Positions 16,722 to 24,486 of a stretch of 64,000 bases of DNA are shown in pieces. The stretch comes from Streptomyces pseudovenezuelae. Lineage in GTDB: Bacteria; Actinomycetota; Actinomycetes; Streptomycetales; Streptomycetaceae. Where the stretch lies: contig NZ_JARXVH010000016.1 of the NCBI RefSeq assembly GCF_029892565.1, forward strand, positions 62,001 to 126,000, given 5' to 3'. Positions within the stretch are counted from its first letter, which is position 1. Every line of letters starts with the position of its first letter. The notes under the pieces are model-generated. The model was given only the letters and a program-made list of their open reading frames with translations. It had not been told where the DNA came from and did not search any database. Made by a program: the position numbers and the translations under genes.

Positions 16722-19700
16722 TGCTGATCCTCGGACGACGTGAACCACTGGTAGCCGGGCACGTCCGGTCCCCACGTACCCGGGCGGCCATGGGCGTCCT
16801 TGGTGACGAAGACGCTCGGCTCGGAGGCCGTCACCCCGCCGCCGGTGGTGCGTGCCGTGACGAACCAGGCGTGGGTCGTGCCGGGCTTGAGGCCCTTCCA
16901 GGTCACCGAGGCGACCTTGCCGGAGTCGACCTTGGCCCGGCCGATGACGCTCACCGGGTTGTACAGCGCGAGCGAGTCGGTCTTGAAGGTCGTCCTGCGG
17001 CTGCCGAGGTCGACGGGGAGGACCATGTTGTCCTCGGTGCCGTCGTACCGGTGGAGGGTGTCGTACTCGGTGGAGCCGAACTCGTCGAGCAGCGGGGAGT
17101 AGGTGTCCACCGTCAACTCGGAGCGTTTGACGTTGAATTGGAGCATCCGGAAGAAGCTCGCACCGAACTGGAGCTGGGTGTCGGGCTGGTAGCCGCCGAT
17201 CTCGGTGAGCCCGAGCCGGTCCGCGGAGACCGTGTAGAACTGGTAGTCCGCGAGCAGTTCGACGACGTCGTGCGCGACCTCGCCGACGCGCGGTTTCACG
17301 TTGGTGCCCACGCCGTGCTCGTGACCGGCGAGGATCAGGAACACGTTCGGGTTGTCCTGGACGACCGTCTTGTAGAGCATCGAGCCGTCGGGCGGGGAGA
17401 ACGCGGCGCCGCGTCCGTCGGGGTTGTTGCTCGGGGCGAGGTAGTCGTGCGAGAGCAGGATGCCGTTGCGGTCGGGGTAGCGCTTGAAGATCGAGTCGGC
17501 CCATTCGGCCTCCTCGCGTGTCACCCCGTACGACAGCCCCACCACGACGAAGTCCAGGCCGCCGGCCGAGAACAGGTCGTAGTGGTTCTGGTTGTCGCCC
17601 GCGCGCCACGGGCCGCCGTACTCGGCGTGCTCCCACCCCTTGGACAGCGCCTCGTAGCGCTCGGGGCCGTAGTACTTGTTGTAGATGGCGTCCGCGCCGT
17701 TCTCGGTGCCCGACTGGTTGTCGTGGTTGCCCGCGATCACGCCGTTGGGCACGCCCGCGTCGTCCAGGATCTTCTGCTGCTCGGACGACACCTCCATCTC
17801 GCCCACGACCTCCCGCTGGGTCGCCTCGTCGGCGGGCTTGCGGATGTTGTTCTCGATGATGTCGCCGGTGTGGGCGACGTACGCGATCTTCCGCTGTTGC
17901 TTGTTGGCGACGATCCAGCGCGAGACATCGCCGTACGCCTTCTCCCACACCGCGCGCTCCTCGGGCGTCTCCTGCTCGACGGCGCCCTCGGAGAGGTACT
18001 GCGTGTCGGTGTAGTGGACGATCGAGAAGTCGTACGAGTCAGGGTCGGCGAAGGAGTTCGGGTCGCCGGCGTCGATGTCGTCGGCGAACGGGTCCTCGCC
18101 GGTGACCATGACGTGGATCTGTTTCCGGTCGACGTAGGTGCGGTCGACGACGGTGCTGAGGACGGTGTCGCCGTCGGCGGCGCCGCGGGTGCTCGTCAGG
18201 ACGTCCCACCGTTTGGTGCCGGTGTTCCACACGCGCAGGGCGGCGAGCCGTTCGGGGTCGATGACGCCTTCCCAGCGCAGTACCGGCGCGTCCACGTGAC
18301 CCTTCACCTCGACGTCGAAGCGCTGGAAGGTGACGTCCTCGCCGGCCGGTGCGTCGAGGGTCCTGCCGTCGGCGGGTTCGAGGCCGGAGGCCTTCACCCG
18401 TCGCTCCCCCTTGACCTTGAGGGTCGTGGGGACGGACGGGGCCGTGCCCTCGTACACCCGGCCCGGGGTCAGGATCTCGGCCTCGGAGAAGGTGGCGTCG
18501 ACCTTGCCGCCGTCCGGTTCCGCGACCTTGGCGGAGAGTGTGACGTTCTTGCCGGCGTCGGTCGTGCCGGACTTCGGGGTGAGGTCGGCGGGGGCGTCGG
18601 GGATGCCGGCGGATCTGAACTTCACTGCCCTGGTACCGGTGTTGCCGAGGCTGTCCGTGCCGGACACCGAGAGAGTGTGCTCGCCGGCCGGGAGGCCGGG
18701 GCCGACGGAGGCGCCGAGTTGGATCGGGCGGCCGTCGAGTTTGACGTCGGGACCCGTCACCACACCGGAGAAGTCGTCGATCCGGACGTCGAGGACGACC
18801 GAGGCGGTGATCTTCTGCCCGGCGGCCGGGGTGCTGGCGGTCACCCGGGGCGCCGAGTTGTCGGTGGCCAGGACGCGGGTCGCCCTCTTGCCGCTCTTCG
18901 ACGTCGCGGCCAGGGTGTGCGCGCCGTCGTCGATCTTCTTGGTGTCGAGGTCGGCGCGCAGTCCCTGGGCCGGGCCGTCGACGAAGAACTCCAGGTCGAT
19001 CTCCGTCAACGGATTGACGTTGTCACCGCAGTTGCCGTCGCCGAAGCTGTACGACCCCTTGAGCATCCGGCCCTCGGCGGTGCCGTTCGCCGGGGTGAGG
19101 GTGATGCCGGAGAGGGCGAAGTCGTCGCGGTTGTCGCCGCACGAGGTCGTGTAGGTGCCGGTGACGAAGTCGACGGTGTTCCAGCCGGGGACGAGCCACT
19201 CGTTCGGGAGCGCCAGGTCGACGTGCCGGCTCACGAAGTCGCCGTCCAGCACGTGCTTTTGACCGTTGACCAGGAGGTAGTTCTGGTAGCGGGCCTCGAT
19301 CGAGTTGCTGCCGACGGTGAACCCGAGTGTCGCGTTGCCGGAGCCGAGTGTCTCGGTGACGGGCACGGCCGGAGCGTCGATCGTGTAGCGCAGCTCCGCC
19401 TCGCGCAGCCGGGTGTCCGTGCTGCCACAGGTGCCGTCGCCCATGGCGTACGTGTCGGCGATGTCGTGGCCCGTGACGGTGGCGCCGTCCAGGGCGAGGG
19501 CGAGGTCCGCGAGGTCGAAGTCGTCGCGGTTGTTGCCGCAGCTCTCCTTGTAGGGGCTGGTGACGACCTTGATGACGTTGTCGCCGGGCATCAGGAAGCG
19601 CGCCGGGATCGCGATGTCGACGCGCTGGCTGACCCAGGTGCCGCCGAGGTCGATGCGTTTGCCGTTGACGAGCAGGTGGTTGTCGTACCGGTCGTCGACG

Positions 19701-20704
19701 GAGTTCGAGCCGACGTCGAAGGAGAAGGTGGCCGCGCCATTGCCGAGGTGCGGGTCGGTGGCCGGCGCCCTGCCGTCCACGGTCAGCGAGTCGACGGAAC
19801 CGTCGGTGCCGGCCGGGAAGCTCGCGAACACCGGCTGACGGCCCGCCACGAGCGTGCCGTCCTTGGGCAGCAGCCGCGGGGCGCCCGCGGGGGCGTTGTT
19901 GACCGTCACCTTGTTCTTGACGGTCTTGCCCGAAGTGGTCGTAGCGGACAGGGTGTGCTGTCCGTTGGCGAGCTTTGTGGAGTCGAGGTCGACGGTGCGT
20001 CCGGTGGTGCCCTGCGGATCGCCGAGCACGAAGAAGCTGAGCGTCGCCTTCGTCAGCAGTGACGTGTTGGAACCGCAACTGCCGTCGCCGAAGGAGTAGG
20101 TGTACTCGTTCTCCTCACCGTCCGCGACCTCGCCGAGCAGGTCCAGGCCGATGTCGGAGAGCACGAAGTCGTCGTAGTTGGTGCCGCAGGAGCTGTCGAC
20201 CGTACCGGCGAAGATCTCGATCCGGTTCTCGCCCTTGACCAGCTCCTGGTTCGGGATCTCCATCGTGCCGCGCTCGTTGACGAGATCGCCGATGTCGACC
20301 CGGTAGTCGCCGTTGACCAGGACGTAGTTGTGGTAGCGGGCCTCCGTCGAGTTCGAGCCGACGTCAAAACTCAGCCGGGACACGCCGAGGGTCCGCTCGG
20401 CGTCGATCGCCTTGCCGTCGACCGCGAGCTTGGTCACCGAGTCACCGGCCAGGGTCGGCGTGGCCGCGACCTTCTGCGTGCCCTCCAGGTAGGCCCCCTC
20501 GCCGGGGGTGAGGGTGGGCAGGCTGGTGGCCCCCGCCGACTTGTCCCGACCCGGGCCGCGCTCCTCCGGATCCGTGTCGGCGTACGCCGTCGTGAGATTG
20601 CCGCTCACGAGCAGCAGGGCGGTGAGGACCACTCCTACGAGGCGGTGGGTGCCGCGCAGTCCGTGTCCGTCATCTGGCCGTCTTCGCCGCTGAGTTGGCC
20701 CCAT
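16718..20704 (-). CDS. Large secreted calcineurin-like metallophosphoesterase with Cys-motif repeats
   Basis: A 1328-residue exported protein. The signal segment VGVVLTALLLVSGNLTTAYA is at about residues 23-42. Three related blocks of about 125-150 residues follow (about residues 100-560). Each carries FDVGSNS-like, LVNG, SCGxNxDDF and GDGxCG motifs. Ig-like domains come next. Then comes a metallophosphoesterase domain: HYTDTQ at about 901, HTGD at about 945, GNHD at about 993, LLSHD, and GHEHG at about 1128. It ends in a fibronectin-III-like domain. Conserved Asp, Asn and His metal ligands are present, so a phosphoesterase acting outside the cell is likely; the substrate is unknown. ATG 20704 follows AAGGGCGACCTG. 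Confidence 0.87.
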   Translation of the reverse strand: MGPTQRRRRPDDGHGLRGTHRLVGVVLTALLLVSGNLTTAYADTDPEERGPGRDKSAGATSLPTLTPGEGAYLEGTQKVAATPTLAGDSVTKLAVDGKAIDAERTLGVSRLSFDVGSNSTEARYHNYVLVNGDYRVDIGDLVNERGTMEIPNQELVKGENRIEIFAGTVDSSCGTNYDDFVLSDIGLDLLGEVADGEENEYTYSFGDGSCGSNTSLLTKATLSFFVLGDPQGTTGRTVDLDSTKLANGQHTLSATTTSGKTVKNKVTVNNAPAGAPRLLPKDGTLVAGRQPVFASFPAGTDGSVDSLTVDGRAPATDPHLGNGAATFSFDVGSNSVDDRYDNHLLVNGKRIDLGGTWVSQRVDIAIPARFLMPGDNVIKVVTSPYKESCGNNRDDFDLADLALALDGATVTGHDIADTYAMGDGTCGSTDTRLREAELRYTIDAPAVPVTETLGSGNATLGFTVGSNSIEARYQNYLLVNGQKHVLDGDFVSRHVDLALPNEWLVPGWNTVDFVTGTYTTSCGDNRDDFALSGITLTPANGTAEGRMLKGSYSFGDGNCGDNVNPLTEIDLEFFVDGPAQGLRADLDTKKIDDGAHTLAATSKSGKRATRVLATDNSAPRVTASTPAAGQKITASVVLDVRIDDFSGVVTGPDVKLDGRPIQLGASVGPGLPAGEHTLSVSGTDSLGNTGTRAVKFRSAGIPDAPADLTPKSGTTDAGKNVTLSAKVAEPDGGKVDATFSEAEILTPGRVYEGTAPSVPTTLKVKGERRVKASGLEPADGRTLDAPAGEDVTFQRFDVEVKGHVDAPVLRWEGVIDPERLAALRVWNTGTKRWDVLTSTRGAADGDTVLSTVVDRTYVDRKQIHVMVTGEDPFADDIDAGDPNSFADPDSYDFSIVHYTDTQYLSEGAVEQETPEERAVWEKAYGDVSRWIVANKQQRKIAYVAHTGDIIENNIRKPADEATQREVVGEMEVSSEQQKILDDAGVPNGVIAGNHDNQSGTENGADAIYNKYYGPERYEALSKGWEHAEYGGPWRAGDNQNHYDLFSAGGLDFVVVGLSYGVTREEAEWADSIFKRYPDRNGILLSHDYLAPSNNPDGRGAAFSPPDGSMLYKTVVQDNPNVFLILAGHEHGVGTNVKPRVGEVAHDVVELLADYQFYTVSADRLGLTEIGGYQPDTQLQFGASFFRMLQFNVKRSELTVDTYSPLLDEFGSTEYDTLHRYDGTEDNMVLPVDLGSRRTTFKTDSLALYNPVSVIGRAKVDSGKVASVTWKGLKPGTTHAWFVTARTTGGGVTASEPSVFVTKDAHGRPGTWGPDVPGYQWFTSSEDQQ
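19019..20400 (-). repeat. Three tandem Cys-motif domains in the metallophosphoesterase
   Basis: Three divergent protein repeats, with paired cysteines at about 20185/20078, 19535/19430 and 19133/19030. In each repeat the first motif is SCGTNYDDF, SCGNNRDDF or SCGDNRDDF, and the second is GDGSCG, GDGTCG or GDGNCG, about 25-35 residues later. The even placement suggests one disulphide per domain and a beta-sandwich with an Asp/Asn-rich, possibly calcium-binding, edge (inference). I do not recognise the domain. Confidence 0.6.
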
Positions 20705-20786
20705 CAGGTCGCCCTTCCTGATCGCTGCGAGGTGAAAGGCATGCTGACGAACCCGCTGCACGGCATGCCCATGGCAAGCGTGGGCG

Positions 20787-20978
20787 GTGGAGGTGAACAC
20801 AGGCGAAGCAGCCGTCAACGACGAGGAGAAGGGGACTTTTGGTTACCCACTGTTCGTGCGCCAGGGCCGATCGGGCTACCGACGCGTGTCCGCCTCCTTA
20901 CCGGCCCCTCGCGTGGCGGAGTTGACGGAGATACTGAGGCGGCTGGAGGGACGGGCAAGAGGAGGTGCGGGCAGGTGA
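20787..20978 (+). CDS. Small hypothetical protein coupled to the PfkB kinase gene
   Basis: A 63-codon frame starting at GTG 20787. It ends in a TGA that overlaps the kinase start (GTGA, 20975-20978). The product is basic at the end and has a helix-prone stretch, APRVAELTEILRRLEG. No family is recognised. Support comes only from the stop/start coupling and the kinase ribosome site (AGGAGGTG) lying inside it. No strong ribosome site precedes its own start. It could be an upstream coupling frame rather than a functional protein. The rest of the gap back to 20704 shows nothing. Confidence 0.4.
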   Translation: MEVNTGEAAVNDEEKGTFGYPLFVRQGRSGYRRVSASLPAPRVAELTEILRRLEGRARGGAGR

Positions 20979-21913
20979 GTGCGACGGAACGGGGACGCCC
21001 TGACGGGCTGTTCGTGGGGCTGTGCACGCTGGACGTCATCCAGCTCGTGGACCATGTGCCGTCCTCCAACGAGAAACTGACGGCCCGTGAGCAGACCTTC
21101 GCCGCGGGCGGTCCGGCGACGAACGCGGCCGTGACCTTCCGTCATCTCGGGGGCACGGCCGAGCTGTTGACCGCGATCGGCTCGCATCCGCTGGGGCTCG
21201 GGGTCACGGCCGACCTGAACCGGCTGCGCGTCGCCGTGTCGGACCTCGCGGCCGACGCGGTCGAGCCGCCCGCGGTGTCCTCCATCCTGGTGACCGCGTC
21301 CACCGGCGAGCGTGCGGTCGCGTCGACCAACGCCACGGGTCACCGGCTGGCCCCGCCCGATGATCTCGACGCGTTGGTGGCCGACCGCGACGTCGTCGAG
21401 TTCGACGGTCACCACATGGAGCTCGCGGTGGCCGTGGCCCGTGCGGCGCGTGCCGTCGGACGTACGACCGTTCTGGACGGGGGCAGTTGGAAGGACGGCA
21501 CGCCGGACCTGCTGCCGTGGATCGACGTTGCCGTCTGCTCGGCCGACTTCCACCCGCCCGGCGTGAGCACAGCGGCGGACACCCTGAGGTTCTTGGGCGA
21601 GCACGGGGTCGCCTGGTCGGCGGTCAGCCGGGGAGGGCAGCCGATCGTGTGGGCGGGGCCCGAGGGCGGTGGCACGGTGGACGTGCCCACGGTCCGGGTG
21701 GCGGACACGCTGGGTGCGGGGGATGTACTGCACGGGGCGCTTGCCTATTACCTCGCGGTTCAGGCTCGGGCTCAGGGAGGGCACCTGAGCCTGACGTCGG
21801 AGGGCTTCGTGCGGGCACTGCGAGGCGCGGCCGTGGTGGCCTCGCGGGCGTCCGCCTCGTTCGGGACGCGGGCCTGGATGCTGGAGGACCAGGCGGCGAC
21901 CGGGTCGGGCTGA
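20975..21913 (+). CDS. PfkB-family carbohydrate kinase
   Basis: A 312-residue ribokinase-type sugar kinase that phosphorylates a sugar or nucleoside with ATP. The first PfkB signature is FAAGGPATNAAVTFRHLGG (residues about 39-57). The second, with the catalytic Asp in the anion hole, is VADTLGAGDVLHGALAY (about 242-258). GTG 20975 is set by AGGAGGTG 9 bases upstream. It is divergent from the metallophosphoesterase and 140 bases before the GH95-like glycosidase, which has its own promoter. A role in using sugar released by that enzyme is plausible but not shown. Confidence 0.88.
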   Translation: MSATERGRPDGLFVGLCTLDVIQLVDHVPSSNEKLTAREQTFAAGGPATNAAVTFRHLGGTAELLTAIGSHPLGLGVTADLNRLRVAVSDLAADAVEPPAVSSILVTASTGERAVASTNATGHRLAPPDDLDALVADRDVVEFDGHHMELAVAVARAARAVGRTTVLDGGSWKDGTPDLLPWIDVAVCSADFHPPGVSTAADTLRFLGEHGVAWSAVSRGGQPIVWAGPEGGGTVDVPTVRVADTLGAGDVLHGALAYYLAVQARAQGGHLSLTSEGFVRALRGAAVVASRASASFGTRAWMLEDQAATGSG

Positions 21914-21976
21914 GCCTCCTGGCGGGGCTGGCGGTTGGCTACCGGGCAACGAACACATCGGATCTATCCCTCTGCA

Positions 21977-22005
21977 TTGACTCGCTTCACCACCATCTCT
22001 ATGTT
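21977..22005 (+). promoter_or_regulatory. Sigma-70-type promoter for the GH95-like gene
   Basis: TTGACT (21977-21982) and TATGTT (22000-22005) are separated by 17 bases, close to the vegetative consensus. The ATG at 22054 is 49 bases further on, behind GGAGG. The gap 21914-22053 holds nothing else. Confidence 0.6.
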
Positions 22006-22053
22006 GCGTCACGGGATAGCTCCGATGAATCACCCGAGCCGCCTGGAGGCAAC

Positions 22054-24417
22054 ATGCCCAACCCCTCCGAGCCCGCCCCGTCCAGACGTACCGTCCTCGC
22101 CACCGGATCCGCCCTCGGCGGGACACTGGTCACCGCAGGCCTGACGACCGCACAGGCGAGCGCGGCCGATCGCGCCGAGGCCTCTGCCGGACACCCCGCC
22201 GGACGTCAAGCCGAGCACGCTGCCGACCCCTGGCGCGCAGTTCTGGACGACGCCGATCTGGTCTGGCAGCGCATGCCGACGACCTGGTACGAAGGCCCCT
22301 TCCTCGGCAACGGCTTCCTCGGGTCCGGGATCTACGCCGAGCCCGGCGCCACCTCGACCGCCGTGCGCTTCAACGTCCAGCACTCCGAAGTACAGGACCA
22401 CCGTCCCGAGTTCGGCTCGCTGTTCGGCCTGGCCCGGTTGCCGATCGGGTATTTCACGCTGGAGCCGGTCGGCGCGATCACCGGTCTCGACTGGCGACTG
22501 TCGCTGCAGGACGCCGAGTTGACCGGCACGCTCACCACCGAGAAGGGCAGCCTGACCCTGCGCGCCCTGGTCCACAACGACCGCTCGGTCCTCGCCGTGG
22601 AGGTGACGCCGAGTGCGGGCGAGCGCGATTTCCGCTGGGTGTTCCACCCCGCCGACGCGATCAGTCCCCGTGCCGCCTTCAAGCCGCTGCCGGACGGCTA
22701 CCAGGGCAACCCGCCCGCCGAGGTCGCCGATCACGACGGGGTGACCGCCGCCGTGCAGCCGCTCCTCTCGGGCGGCCAGCACGTGACCGCGTGGCGGGAG
22801 CAGGCCAAGGGCGGGACACGGACGCTGTACGTACATGTCGCGCACTCGTACCCACGCAGCACCGCCCTGGACAGGGCCCTCAAAACCGTCCGCGCCACGG
22901 CCCGACTCCCCTACTCCGCCCTGGCGTTGGACCATCGCGCCTGGTGGCACGCCTACTACCGCAAGAGCTTCCTGTCCCTCCCCGACGCCCGCATACAGCG
23001 CTTCTACTGGATCCAGCTGTACAAGACCGCCTCCGCCGCCCGCCGCGACGCCCCGGTGATGGCGACGAGCGGCCCCTGGCTGGAGCCCACCCCGTGGCCC
23101 AACACCTGGTGGAACCTCAACGCCCAGTTGGAGTACTGGCTCATCCACGGCTCCAATCACCTCGAACTCGACGCGATCACAAGGGCGTTGAGCGAGTTCC
23201 GGGACAACCTCGCCAAAGAGGTGGCCCAGCCCTACCGGGCCGACTCGCTCGGGATCCCGCGCACCACCGACCCGCACCTCGTCAACGGCGCCGCCGGCAC
23301 TCTCACCGGTTACGGCGTCGGCATCCCCGGCCAGGACCCGCCGACCCCCGAAGTCGGCGATCTGACCTGGGCGTTGCACAACGTCTGGCTCACCTACCGG
23401 CACACGATGGACAGGGCGATCCTCCGGGACGTCCTCTTCCCGCTCCTGCGCAAGGCGGTCAACTACTACCTGCACTTCCTCGAGCCCGGCCCGGACGGCA
23501 AGCTCCACCTGCCCGCCACGTTCTCCCCGGAGTACGGAGGCAACTCACGCGACTGCAACTACGACCTGATGCTCCTGACCTGGGGCTGCCGCACCCTTCT
23601 CGAGAGCGCCGAACTCCTCGGCATGCACGACCCGTTGGCGCCCCGGTGGCGCGAGGTACTGGCGAAGCGGGTGGCGTATCCGACGGACGCGAACGGCTTC
23701 ATGATCGGCGCGGACATCCCCTTCGCGAAGTCGCACCGCCACTACTCGCATCTCCTCGCGGTCTACCCGCTGTACGAGGTGACCGGCCGCACCCCCGACG
23801 AACGCGCCCTGATCGAGCGGTCGTTGGCACACTGGGTCGGCTTCGAGGGCGCCCTCCAGGGCTACACCTTCACGGGCGCCGCCTCGATGTCCGCGCTGCT
23901 CGGCAAGGGCGAGGACGCCCTGAACTACCTCGGCGAACTGATGACCCGCTTCATCCAGCCCAACACCATGTACAAGGAGTCGGGGCCGGTCATCGAGACA
24001 CCCCTGTCGGCGGCCCAGTCCCTGCACGACATGGTGTGCCAGTCGTGGGGCGGTGTCATCAAGGTCTTCCCCGCACTGCCGGCCGCCTGGGCGGATCTGG
24101 CGGTCCACAACTTCCGTACACAGGGCGCCTTCCTGCTCAGCGCTCGCCGTCAGGGCGGCTCCACCCGCTGGGTCCGGCTGATCAGCGAGGCCGGCGCTCC
24201 CTGCGTCGTACGGCACGGACTGACGGGACCGATCGACGTACGGGACGGGCACGGCCGTACCCTCCGCCACTCCGACGCGGGTGACGGTGCGATCCAAATC
24301 CCTCTGCGCAAGGGCGAGTCGGCACTGATCACCGCCAGGGGCGACCGGCCCGACCTGACCATCACCCCCGTACGACCGAACGAGGACGCGCCTCGTTGGG
24401 GGTTGCCCCTCAGCTGA
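22054..24417 (+). CDS. Tat-exported GH95-like glycoside hydrolase
   Basis: A 787-residue secreted enzyme. A twin-arginine signal, PSRRTVLATGSALGGTLVTA, is followed by AQASA, a likely cleavage site near residue 35. The body resembles the GH95/alpha-L-fucosidase-like fold. An N-terminal beta domain (WYEGPFLGNGFLGSGIYAEP) precedes an (alpha/alpha)6 barrel with PNTWWNLNAQLEYW, LPATFSPEYGG and HRHYSHLLAVYPL, and then a C-terminal beta domain (FPALPAAWADLAV). GH95 enzymes remove fucose or galactose; which sugar is cut here is open. GGAGGCAAC before ATG 22054 fixes the start. Confidence 0.85.
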   Translation: MPNPSEPAPSRRTVLATGSALGGTLVTAGLTTAQASAADRAEASAGHPAGRQAEHAADPWRAVLDDADLVWQRMPTTWYEGPFLGNGFLGSGIYAEPGATSTAVRFNVQHSEVQDHRPEFGSLFGLARLPIGYFTLEPVGAITGLDWRLSLQDAELTGTLTTEKGSLTLRALVHNDRSVLAVEVTPSAGERDFRWVFHPADAISPRAAFKPLPDGYQGNPPAEVADHDGVTAAVQPLLSGGQHVTAWREQAKGGTRTLYVHVAHSYPRSTALDRALKTVRATARLPYSALALDHRAWWHAYYRKSFLSLPDARIQRFYWIQLYKTASAARRDAPVMATSGPWLEPTPWPNTWWNLNAQLEYWLIHGSNHLELDAITRALSEFRDNLAKEVAQPYRADSLGIPRTTDPHLVNGAAGTLTGYGVGIPGQDPPTPEVGDLTWALHNVWLTYRHTMDRAILRDVLFPLLRKAVNYYLHFLEPGPDGKLHLPATFSPEYGGNSRDCNYDLMLLTWGCRTLLESAELLGMHDPLAPRWREVLAKRVAYPTDANGFMIGADIPFAKSHRHYSHLLAVYPLYEVTGRTPDERALIERSLAHWVGFEGALQGYTFTGAASMSALLGKGEDALNYLGELMTRFIQPNTMYKESGPVIETPLSAAQSLHDMVCQSWGGVIKVFPALPAAWADLAVHNFRTQGAFLLSARRQGGSTRWVRLISEAGAPCVVRHGLTGPIDVRDGHGRTLRHSDAGDGAIQIPLRKGESALITARGDRPDLTITPVRPNEDAPRWGLPLS

Positions 24418-24486
24418 CGCGGAAACTGAAGGCGAAGCCGAGCGCACGCGGCCCCGAGCCGTGACCCGACCCCCGGCGCACGCGCA

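Noticed and set aside
16682..20062. A plus-strand open frame of more than 1100 codons opposite the metallophosphoesterase
   Set aside because: Composition is Val/Gly/Asp/Arg low complexity typical of an antisense frame, while the minus strand carries clear catalytic motifs.
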